Origin: Treponema sp.
GTDB lineage: Bacteria; Spirochaetota; Spirochaetia; Treponematales; Breznakiellaceae
Reading direction: 5' to 3'
Length of the DNA: 15,965 nucleotides
Assembly: GCA_031271075.1 (NCBI GenBank)
Contig: JAISWN010000196.1
Location: 1 to 15,965, forward strand
Part shown: positions 1 through 7,616 of the stretch, in pieces
Layout of the letters: the number at the start of each line of letters is the position of its first letter
Numbering within the stretch: position 1 is the stretch's first letter
Notes under the pieces: generated by a model
The model's input: only the letters and a program-made list of their open reading frames with translations
Told to the model about the DNA's origin: nothing
The model's database searches: none
Program-made: the position numbers and the translations under genes

Positions 1-1
1 G

Positions 2-2809
2 GAGGCGTGGAAAAAATTGCGCGGGATTGCGCCGGGTCTGGTTGACCCTGATAAGAACGAGTTCCTCTCGCCTGTAAAATACTTTGCCAAAACCGATCAG
101 TCAGATGACGCCGAAGCCAGGTATGGTTTGTGGTTATTCGTCAACACACTAAGTAACGAACTGGGGGGAGTTTCATCATTTCTAACCGGGCTGAACAGTG
201 GAAGCGCCTTCGTTAGTGATTTACAGAAGAAGCTGACACAATACGTAAGGGAGTTGAACAACCCCCCACAGGCGGGCGTTGAGATTGATCAAGGCGCGAA
301 GGCCGGCAGTGTCTGCGAAGTGTTTACAAATCTGATACCGCAGCCGGCCGAATGGAGTGTCAACAAGCTTTTTCTTGATACGCTTGTGCTGATTAAAAAG
401 TCCGGTAACGGCGAGGTTTTTCACAGTATAAGCTATCCGCTTCCGGATTATGAGGTCATCTGGCCTGTCAGCGAAACGCTTCTGGGCATGGTTGACGACC
501 CCGCTTTGATAAGCGCCGGTTTATCCATCACCCCGCCGGATCAGAAGTCCCAAAAAGTGAAAGTCACCTTGAACCTCTCGATACCGGTATCCCCCGGACA
601 ACCGGTGATAAACATCTCAAAGGACTACATCAAGGCGGAAGCGGGAGCGGAAGGCCAACCGGGAACATGGGCTGAATTTGACAGGGCTGCCATTCCGCTT
701 TTGGCAGTGTGGCCGTATGCGGAAATTCTTGATAACAGTAAAGACAAGAAGAACACCTGGCATCTATACAAGTATTACTGCGAAGAGTTAAAAATACCCG
801 GAGCCTTTAAGATTGAACCATATTTTAAGGATGGCAAAACTATTTTTAAAGAACCGGTAATAACGGACCTTTCGGCGGATGAGTTTGACACACGCTATGG
901 GGAGTCCTCCAGCCTTCCAAGCGCTTTGAAGCTGGAATTCAGCTCCGGAACCAACGATAAATTTGCCGGGTTTGTATTCCTTAAAAAACCGCAGCAAAAA
1001 AACCAGGGCGCCAAAAAGTGGGATGCCGCTCTTGACTTCGGTACCACTTCCACAACTGTATTTTACAAGGAAGGCGACGACAAAAAGGCGGAATTTCTGC
1101 ATCTTCTTACTGAATATACCTGGAATAACACAGGTATAAATAAGCCGCCTGAGCCGGTCATAGAGGGAAAAGAAATCGGCCAGGAATTTAAAAGTCGAAA
1201 AATTTGCGGATCGGTAACGAGTAATTTTGAACATTTTTTCATTGATAAATGGTGTTTTGCGCAGTCCGGTTATATCACAGCCTGGGAGGAACTCAACCCG
1301 CAAAGTGGGCGGGTATTCTGGCAAAACGAGGACACCTACAGGATAGCCGACGTTACCGCGGGCGCAAGGCGGCATAACAATGTAAAGACAGACCTCAAGT
1401 GGGATGGAGACACAGATCTTCCTACCAAATACTTGGGGCATCTCCTTACGCATGTGACATTCGCCGCCGCCTGGCAGGGAGTGGGTACAATAAACTGGTT
1501 TTGTTCATATCCCACGGCTCTTTCGCCTAATAATGAGGGAAGGTTCCGTGAGCTTATTCTTAAGGAACTTCTGGGCGATACAAACACGGAAAAGCCAAAG
1601 CCGGGAGTGTTGTCAAAGGAAAGCACCGGCATCGATGTCAAGTTTGAGGAAAAAGCCGGCTTTGTCACGGAAAGTGAAGCGGTGGCCAGGTATTTTATGA
1701 AGGAACGCGAACACCAACCCCTTTACCTTTGCGTTGATATCGGCGGCGGCACAAGCGATATTTCCGTCTGGTCCCAAGAGACAGGAAAAGTCACCTATCT
1801 GTTTCAGTCTTCGGTACGCTTTGCTTCCGGCGAAATGTTCGTTAATCCGCTAAAAAAACTGCTTAATTCCTCCGACCCGGCAGTACTGGACACTGTTCTT
1901 AAGAAGGAAGGGGATCCCATCTACCGATTGAACTACTTCTGGGGTTCAGGTCAGGATTCCGGCGGCAAGCATTCTCTGCATATGAATGACGCACAGTTGA
2001 GCGCTGTACTCTCGGAATATGCCGATGAAGTCAAAAAACGTCTCTGGGAAAAAAACCTCATATCCCGGGATTTTACAACCTATGTTACCATTGCGTATTC
2101 CGGTCTGTGCTTTTATCTTGCTCACATCATCGCCGCGTTGTTCAAAAAAAATGAAACACCTATGCCTAAGGAAATGGTTTTTGGACTTTCCGGAAGGGGA
2201 GCAAAACTCACCGAGTGGATTGACGCTGACGCTGTCCATAAGGAAACAGAAAAACTTATCCCTGAACTCTTTTACCGCGGGAAAAGCGGCGCTCCGTTCA
2301 CAATAATGCCGAAATTTTCAAAAGAATTCGCAAAGATGGAAACCGCGAAAGGTTTGCTGTACGGTTCAAACGCCCCTGCCGAAGAACTCCCCGCCGAAAT
2401 CTATATGGGAGCAGACGTGTCCTTTAAAAAAGACGGGGATGAACCCAAACCACGTGAAGCTGATGACTTTATCTCACGGGGGGAAGACTTTGTCATAAGC
2501 CCGGCTAATTGGACCGCAAGTTTTGACAGCGGTCTGAACAGTCTGAAAGAGTTTGTCAAATTCTTTGACAAAGTAGTCCATACTTCAAATGTGAAAGGTT
2601 ATAAGAATGTCAAAGTTATTGGTTTGGGCTGGCTTGAAGAAAACAAGGCGCATCTGAAAACAGTTATAGACAACAAGTTTGGTGAAACCATGCATCCTCA
2701 AAGGATTTCCGATGCCCGTTTTGAATCGCCGTTTATCGTTGCTCTGAAGGTTCTCCTTAGCGAATACAGCGAAAAAGAACTTCATTTTAAGGAGAATCAA
2801 AATGTTTAA
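2..2809 (+). CDS. Hsp70/actin-fold ATPase-like protein, 5'-truncated by the window edge
   Basis: The frame is open from base 2 to the TAA at 2807-2809 (about 935 residues). A TTG at 17 is a possible start, but the frame continues upstream with no ribosome site, so the true start is probably outside the window. About 340 residues of unrecognised N-terminal region precede an actin/Hsp70-type nucleotide-binding core. DFGTTST (nt 1034-1054) fits the phosphate-1 loop, VDIGGGTSDIS (about 1733-1765) the phosphate-2 loop, and GLSGRG (2183-2200) the adenosine motif. No signal peptide or membrane segment is visible in the part seen, so it is probably cytoplasmic. It is not canonical DnaK: the core sits late in the chain and no typical substrate-binding domain follows. 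The next gene overlaps its stop by 8 bases, implying coupling. ATPase fold: well supported. Cellular role: unknown. Confidence 0.8.
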   Translation, partial: EAWKKLRGIAPGLVDPDKNEFLSPVKYFAKTDQSDDAEARYGLWLFVNTLSNELGGVSSFLTGLNSGSAFVSDLQKKLTQYVRELNNPPQAGVEIDQGAKAGSVCEVFTNLIPQPAEWSVNKLFLDTLVLIKKSGNGEVFHSISYPLPDYEVIWPVSETLLGMVDDPALISAGLSITPPDQKSQKVKVTLNLSIPVSPGQPVINISKDYIKAEAGAEGQPGTWAEFDRAAIPLLAVWPYAEILDNSKDKKNTWHLYKYYCEELKIPGAFKIEPYFKDGKTIFKEPVITDLSADEFDTRYGESSSLPSALKLEFSSGTNDKFAGFVFLKKPQQKNQGAKKWDAALDFGTTSTTVFYKEGDDKKAEFLHLLTEYTWNNTGINKPPEPVIEGKEIGQEFKSRKICGSVTSNFEHFFIDKWCFAQSGYITAWEELNPQSGRVFWQNEDTYRIADVTAGARRHNNVKTDLKWDGDTDLPTKYLGHLLTHVTFAAAWQGVGTINWFCSYPTALSPNNEGRFRELILKELLGDTNTEKPKPGVLSKESTGIDVKFEEKAGFVTESEAVARYFMKEREHQPLYLCVDIGGGTSDISVWSQETGKVTYLFQSSVRFASGEMFVNPLKKLLNSSDPAVLDTVLKKEGDPIYRLNYFWGSGQDSGGKHSLHMNDAQLSAVLSEYADEVKKRLWEKNLISRDFTTYVTIAYSGLCFYLAHIIAALFKKNETPMPKEMVFGLSGRGAKLTEWIDADAVHKETEKLIPELFYRGKSGAPFTIMPKFSKEFAKMETAKGLLYGSNAPAEELPAEIYMGADVSFKKDGDEPKPREADDFISRGEDFVISPANWTASFDSGLNSLKEFVKFFDKVVHTSNVKGYKNVKVIGLGWLEENKAHLKTVIDNKFGETMHPQRISDARFESPFIVALKVLLSEYSEKELHFKENQNV

Positions 2810-4277
2810 GAAAAGGTTTGCCTTTTTGCTGCTTGCTGCGCTCCTCTGCGTTTCCATACCGGAGGCGCAGGAGGGAGGCGATCTTAACCCATCCACAGAA
2901 ACCGGCAGGGGCGGGCAGGCAATAGATGAGAAAAACAGTATTACCAAAGATTCGCCGCAGGAGGAGAGAGGCAATAAGGGTGGGGATTTTGACCTGTTCA
3001 CAGAAACCGGCAGGGGCGGGCAGGCAATAGATGAGAAAAACAGTATTACCAAAGATTCGCCGCGGGAGGGGGGAAGCGATAAGGGTTGGGATTTTAACCC
3101 ATCCACGGAAACCGGCAGGGGCGGGCAGGTAACGGATGAGAAAAACAGTATTACCAAAGATTCGCCGCGGGAGGAGGGAAGCGATAAGGGTTGGGATTTT
3201 AACCCATCCACGGAAACCGGCAGGGGCGGCCAAACCGGCGTAAACGGAAGCAGGAATTCTTTTGAATTGCCGCGGCATGAAATTGGAACAATGCCCATAC
3301 AGAACGATTCGATAGAACTAGGGTTTCCTCGGTTTATAATTTGGTCTTTGGTGGTTTTTGGTTTCGGTATGGTTTTTATGGGGGTGGTTCTTTGGGGTAT
3401 TTTAGGTTTCCGCAAACCTGCGGTTCAGGGCTCACAAAGGGTAAGCGATGATCACACGTCTGCTATAAAAAGTGTACAAAAAAAGAATGTAGTATCACAT
3501 GAAATGGTTGAGTATATGCGTAAAATCGATAAATTATGCAATGAACTGCATAACCTGGAACAACAATATAGAAAAGTTGGAGAATTGAAAGAGCAAATTG
3601 TATATTTAAAAGCAAAATTGCCACCATCACCTTTGATTGAGACTCGGCAAACAAAGATGGAAACGCCGGAAACGCCGGCTAAGAATTCAAGCGGCGCCGC
3701 ACTGTCTCAATACCAAAACTGGGATTCATATCTGGGGCAAAAACCAAAAATGGACATGGACTCCGGTATATCAGGTAATCAAAGCAGCCGCGGTCTTTCC
3801 GGCGGGAATCAAAAACCGCGGACAGAGGTAAACATTTCTGAAGCGCCCTACAGAGGGCAAGGCAATTCTTACGTTAACCAACCGGCCTCCGTGCCGCCGG
3901 CTCCGAAAACGCAAACGGCGGCAGAGATTATTAATGCTTTCAACACATGGGCGTCTGGCAATCCGCGTATTAACAAACTGCCATTCCTGTTCAGCTATGC
4001 CAACCACAATGGCCGCCTTCAAAGCTCTCAGACAGGCAAAATTGACACAAACAACCCTGAGGCCGAATGGGTAGTTAGCAGGGAACCCGATACAGACGGA
4101 AGGAGATATCTTTTCCCAAATCCCGCCGCTCTTAATCTGGCAAGCAGGCTTGAAGAACTCTACACCAAGTCAGGCGCATATAAAGCAAAAGGCGAAAATC
4201 GGATAAAAGTGGATTCGCCTTGTATAATGAGCGACAAAGGATTTATATCCGGGAAAGGCTCGTTTACGGTTGTTTGA
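2802..4277 (+). CDS. Exported repeat protein with one membrane segment, coiled coil and C-terminal domain; function unknown
   Basis: 491 residues. The ATG at 2802 overlaps the end of the ATPase gene and has AAGGAG at 2789-2794. Order seen: signal peptide or N-terminal anchor (residues 1-22, KKR then a leucine-rich core); three full and one partial 35-residue repeats (25 to about 144) with core ETGRGGQ; a strong hydrophobic segment (about 177-200); a charged helical region predicted to coil (about 236-273); a Gln/Pro/Ser-rich linker; and a compact C-terminal domain (about 373-491) starting TAAEIINAFNTW. Basic residues follow the membrane segment, so the repeats probably face the periplasm while coiled coil and C-terminal domain face the cytoplasm. 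The Cys at 16 is not in a good lipobox (Leu at -1). I do not recognise the family. Context suggests a membrane receptor or scaffold for the ATPase. Confidence 0.75.
   Translation: MFKKRFAFLLLAALLCVSIPEAQEGGDLNPSTETGRGGQAIDEKNSITKDSPQEERGNKGGDFDLFTETGRGGQAIDEKNSITKDSPREGGSDKGWDFNPSTETGRGGQVTDEKNSITKDSPREEGSDKGWDFNPSTETGRGGQTGVNGSRNSFELPRHEIGTMPIQNDSIELGFPRFIIWSLVVFGFGMVFMGVVLWGILGFRKPAVQGSQRVSDDHTSAIKSVQKKNVVSHEMVEYMRKIDKLCNELHNLEQQYRKVGELKEQIVYLKAKLPPSPLIETRQTKMETPETPAKNSSGAALSQYQNWDSYLGQKPKMDMDSGISGNQSSRGLSGGNQKPRTEVNISEAPYRGQGNSYVNQPASVPPAPKTQTAAEIINAFNTWASGNPRINKLPFLFSYANHNGRLQSSQTGKIDTNNPEAEWVVSREPDTDGRRYLFPNPAALNLASRLEELYTKSGAYKAKGENRIKVDSPCIMSDKGFISGKGSFTVV
2874..3233 (+). repeat. 105-bp in-frame tandem repeat, 3.4 copies
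   Basis: Units start at 2874, 2979 and 3084, with a partial unit at 3189-3233. The GAAACCGGCAGGGGCGG core recurs at 2898, 3003, 3108 and 3213, exactly 105 bases apart, so each unit adds 35 codons without changing frame. Units 1 and 2 share an unbroken block of about 60 identical bases, and units 3 and 4 are nearly identical at their starts, which points to recent expansion. Units 3 and 4 begin with a potential hairpin (GGGTT, 8 bases, AACCC). The encoded segment is hydrophilic and glycine-rich, between signal peptide and membrane segment. Confidence 0.95.
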
Positions 4278-4289
4278 AGGGGGACACTG

Positions 4290-5624
4290 GTGGATGGTTC
4301 AAACAGTTCTTTAATTGATATAGAGCGCGCTCTTAATACTTTGCAGGAATACAAATCGGTTCTTCCGCTGATTTCGAAAACCGGCCCAGATGGTCACGCG
4401 GAATTGATTGTCAAAATACTGGCGCTGGAAAAAGACAACGCCGCATTTAGCGCCCAGAACAAACTTTTTGTAACAATGTTGAATGCGCGTCAAACTGAAG
4501 CCGAGAAACACGCTTTAGCGCTGGAGGCGGAAGCACGGGCCGAACAGGCGAAAAACAGGCAGAATACGCAATACAAAATCAGCATTTATCATAAGGAGTC
4601 AGGGCCATACTCCATAGCACAGTTAAAACAAAAGATTTATGATGGGGACTTAACAGAGGACTACTATGTCCGCCCTAACTGGGGTTCCATTTGGAAGCGT
4701 ATTACTGAAGTATTGGAGCTAAAAGAGACCTTTGCAAGGAATTCAGAGACCGTCGATTCAAATAAAACATATATGGAGATAGATCGCGCGCTTAATACAT
4801 TGAACGAATATAAAAATATCCTTCCGCTTCTCTCGAAAACCGGTCCGGATGAACAACCGGGGCTGATTGCCAGAATACAGGCGCTTGAAAAAGATAATGC
4901 CGTGATAAGCGAAGAAAACAAACGCTATGTAGAAATATTGAATTCCCGCTCAATCGCTGCCGAAAAACGCGCGGCGGAACTGGAAGAGCTATTGCAAACG
5001 GAACAGTCTAAAAACCGGAAGTTGGAAGAGAAAGCCCAGGCTCTTGAGAAGAAAGATGAAAAAGCCAAAGAGGATAAAGCCAGCTTTAAAGTAAAACAGC
5101 TATTTATAGACGCCCAACTCAGTTTAATGCAAAACCAGCTTAAAACCGCAAATGAGAACCTCGCCAGCACAAAAAAACAGATTGTATCGGCGGATGAGCG
5201 GCTTTCATCCGCGAATGTTCAGATGAAAGCCTTAATCAACAAATACATTGTAACGATTAATAATATATATGTGGGAAATTGCAAACAAAACAATGACTGG
5301 ATTAACCAGCCTGGAAATAAACTGAAAGCGAGTGAAATGCGCTTCCTCAAACCACGTGCCTTTATCCAATCGCCATTAACCGAGAAACAGGACATCGAAT
5401 TTTTTGTTAAAATATTTAACCCGAAGAATAACATTTGGGGGCTTAATGATGTGCCTGCCGGATTTTCATTTACAGAAACGGTGCTAATTGGTTCTAATTC
5501 GACCATGATAGATTTTAAGGGTATAGGCGATGACACAAAAAGCCTTTGCGGCGCCGGAACATGGCGTATCGAGATCTGGTTGGGAGGTGTCTGTATCGGT
5601 ACAACAACTGTAAAGATACAATAA
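4290..5624 (+). CDS. Duplicated coiled-coil protein with central GYF_2-like domain and C-terminal beta-rich domain
   Basis: 444 residues from a GTG at 4290, preceded by GAAGGGGG (4276-4283), 12 bases after the previous stop. Residues 8 to about 92 and 161 to about 246 are copies of each other (RALNTL, EYK, LP, SKTGPD, ALEKDNA), offset by 153. Between them, residues 95-146 resemble the GYF_2/DUF4339 domain: an aromatic start, SGPYSIAQL, YDGDL, then VRPNWGSIWK. Such domains usually bind peptides. The second copy runs into a long coiled coil (about 225-325). The last 115 residues look like a beta-sandwich ending GTWRIEIWLGG and TTVKI. No signal peptide or membrane segment is seen, so it is probably a cytoplasmic adaptor that may pair with the coiled coil of the upstream protein. 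The overall family is not recognised; the duplication is clear and the GYF_2 call moderate. Confidence 0.75.
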   Translation: MDGSNSSLIDIERALNTLQEYKSVLPLISKTGPDGHAELIVKILALEKDNAAFSAQNKLFVTMLNARQTEAEKHALALEAEARAEQAKNRQNTQYKISIYHKESGPYSIAQLKQKIYDGDLTEDYYVRPNWGSIWKRITEVLELKETFARNSETVDSNKTYMEIDRALNTLNEYKNILPLLSKTGPDEQPGLIARIQALEKDNAVISEENKRYVEILNSRSIAAEKRAAELEELLQTEQSKNRKLEEKAQALEKKDEKAKEDKASFKVKQLFIDAQLSLMQNQLKTANENLASTKKQIVSADERLSSANVQMKALINKYIVTINNIYVGNCKQNNDWINQPGNKLKASEMRFLKPRAFIQSPLTEKQDIEFFVKIFNPKNNIWGLNDVPAGFSFTETVLIGSNSTMIDFKGIGDDTKSLCGAGTWRIEIWLGGVCIGTTTVKIQ

Positions 5625-5629
5625 AGCTT

Positions 5630-6427
5630 ATGTCTGACGATGAAAACAAGACTATGCCAATCCTTATTGGGGTTGGCGTTGGTATTTTCATTCTGATTTT
5701 GCTCCTTTTTAACGCTCCGGCATCGCGCAAAGGTAAACCCAAACGCGCCCCGGCGGCCGTGCCTGTAACGAAAACCACACCGCCTGATAAACCAAAAAAC
5801 GGAAGCGGATCGAAGAGTCAGAACCCCCTGCCGCCTTTTCCGCTGCCTGATGGCTTTAAAGATTATAAGCCGGGCATCGGTTGGCAGGACAAAAATGGTG
5901 AATGGCACTATATGGATGGCGTCCGCCGCAGTGACGGCTTAGTCTACTGGCGCGGGAACTGGGTTTCGACGGAAAAAACGAAATACCGCTACCCACGGCC
6001 AAAAGATATTCCTTATGAAAAGAGAAAATTTATCAACGCTGTTATTGCCGCAAAAATCGCGGCCGAAATCGACTACGGCGGGACAGGCGTTCAATACACC
6101 GACGAAAATTCGATAGATTGCGAGGACTACGCTATCAAATTCTGGCTGAACGCGAAAGACCAGGGATATGACGCCCGCATCCTCACATCGAATACGATTC
6201 ATCACGCCTTTAACTCGGTGGTAGTTGATGGAAACTCATACCTCCTTGAACCTCAAGCGGGCGAAGAGAACAACGGTGACGTGTTCAAAGTTGACGGCAT
6301 CAGTTACGGCAACTGGCGCGGAAGCCTTTACGATTTGACCGACATCGCTGACAATACTAACTACTATGTCGAATGTTTCCTGCTGAACTCGCAGTCCTCC
6401 TTCAAAAACAACGGCCCGACTCAGTGA
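5630..6427 (+). CDS. Membrane-anchored transglutaminase-like (papain-fold) protein
   Basis: The frame extends upstream into the previous gene, but ATG 5630, six bases after that stop, gives a sensible 265-residue protein; the ribosome site is weak (AAAG), so coupling is likely. Order: acidic N-terminus; membrane segment (11-27); basic Pro/Lys-rich linker; an aromatic segment (84-107) with GWQDKNGEWHYMDG, resembling one choline-binding-type repeat; then a transglutaminase-like core. Candidate triad: Cys164 in DCEDYA, His192 in HHAFN, Glu207 in YLLEPQ, in the order and spacing usual for bacterial transglutaminase-like cysteine peptidases. Charge is reversed for a normal signal anchor (acidic before, basic after), so the catalytic domain may be cytoplasmic, though the aromatic repeat suggests a wall-facing role. 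Reaction and substrate are unknown; proteolysis is as likely as cross-linking. Confidence 0.72.
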   Translation: MSDDENKTMPILIGVGVGIFILILLLFNAPASRKGKPKRAPAAVPVTKTTPPDKPKNGSGSKSQNPLPPFPLPDGFKDYKPGIGWQDKNGEWHYMDGVRRSDGLVYWRGNWVSTEKTKYRYPRPKDIPYEKRKFINAVIAAKIAAEIDYGGTGVQYTDENSIDCEDYAIKFWLNAKDQGYDARILTSNTIHHAFNSVVVDGNSYLLEPQAGEENNGDVFKVDGISYGNWRGSLYDLTDIADNTNYYVECFLLNSQSSFKNNGPTQ

Positions 6428-6499
6428 GCTCAGAATAGGAAAAAGAACTGTTTATGAAAAGCAGTGAATCAACAATCCAAACAAGAAGGCGCTTAAAGG

Positions 6500-7602
6500 C
6501 TAAGCCCTCTCCCTGTTCCTAATGACATGGGCGCTGAGAGGATCGAAGGAAACCGACAGGGTATCCCCTTCCTTGTAAAAACCTTCCAGAATGGGGTTGT
6601 GGGAGACCGCAAGGATATGTTCCTTCCGGTCTTCGGAGCTCAGTTCGTATTCCATGGTCGCTCCCAGGTATACTGCCTGGGAAACTGTGGCCCGGCAAAA
6701 AGTATCCTCCTGCTTTCCCGGGGAGAGGCGCAAACCTTCGGGGCGGATGACAATATAGACCTGATCCCCCGCTTTAATATCCCGCTCCCAACTGGGATAG
6801 ACCCTGCTTATTCCCCCCAGGGGGATCTCTACGCCGTCTTCCCCGATCCGGGCGGCCCTGGCTTCGATAAAATTGGCCCTGCCGATAAAGTCGGCCACAA
6901 AGTGGTTCCGGGGCCGGGAATAGATCTCCACAGGGGTACCGATCTGCCGGATATGCCCCTTGTCCATGACCATGATCCGGTCGCTTACCGTCATGGCCTC
7001 GCTCTGGTCGTGGGTAACATAGATGCTGGTAATGCCGAATTGTTTCTGAATCCGCCGGATTTCGGTACGCATCTGTTCCCGCAGTTTGGCATCCAGATTG
7101 GAGAGAGGTTCATCGAAAAGGAGGACTTTAGGTTTATTAACGATGGCCCTGGCCAGGGCCACCCGCTGCTGCTGCCCGCCGGAAAGCTGGCTGGGCTGCC
7201 GGTTCCCCAGGGCGCCAAGGCCCATGATCTCCATTATTTTATTTGTTTCCGCGCGAATCACATCTTTTTTCATCCCCTTAAGTTCCAGGCCGAAACCGAT
7301 GTTCTGGCGGACCGAAAGGTGCGGAAAAATAGCGTAAGACTGGAAGACCATGGAAGTTCCCGCTTGTTGGCCGGCAGGTCGTTCACCAGTTTTCCCGCGA
7401 TGTATACGTCCCCGCTGGTCTGGGTTTCAAAACCGCTGATTATCCTCAGGGTGGTAGTTTTCCCGCAGCCCGAAGGCCCCAGGAAAGTAACCATCTCACC
7501 ATCGTTGATTTTAATATTTACCGAATCTACAGCGGTGAATTCCCTGTCCTTATTGTCGTGATCCGTAAAGATCTTGGTTACGTTAATTAATTCTACACTC
7601 AT
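6500..7602 (-). pseudogene. ABC importer ATPase (AfuC/FbpC type), split by a one-base frameshift
   Basis: The ATG at 7602 (AGGAG seven bases ahead, 14 bases after the permease stop) opens a frame with Walker A GPSGCGKTT (residues 42-50) that leaves register near 7357. The rest continues in another frame from 7351 (MVFQSYAIFPHL) to TAG at 6500. Adding one base in the TT at 7357-7358 joins the halves as KRETSMVFQSYA, the usual family sequence, giving 367 residues, a normal length. The restored protein has Q-loop Gln88, signature LSGGQ (140-144), Walker B LLFDEP (161-166), H-loop His198 and a TOBE-like C-terminus with VIRPEGLRLSP. It would energise uptake through the adjacent permease. Every key residue survives, so sequencing error or very recent mutation is more likely than old decay. 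Family certain; intactness unresolved. Confidence 0.88.
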
Positions 7603-7616
7603 GGAACGCTCCTGGT

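Noticed and set aside
2874..3233. CRISPR array
   Set aside because: The repeats are contiguous 105-base coding units with no unique spacers and no cas genes nearby.
2585..3415. Long minus-strand frames (276 and 163 codons) opposite the repeat protein
   Set aside because: They exist because the 105-bp repeat lacks stops in these frames; they are repetitive, have no ribosome site and run opposite two well-supported genes.
6491..6505. GCTTA/TAAGC hairpin as terminator between convergent operons
   Set aside because: Only five base pairs and no T-run on either side.
6454..6522. 22-codon plus-strand frame starting ATG after AGGAAAAAG
   Set aside because: Short, no family, spacing poor, and it runs into the end of the ATPase gene on the other strand.
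6527..7561. 344-codon plus-strand frame
   Set aside because: Antisense shadow of the ATPase gene, rich in Gly and Pro, with no recognisable domain; the minus-strand ABC motifs are unmistakable.
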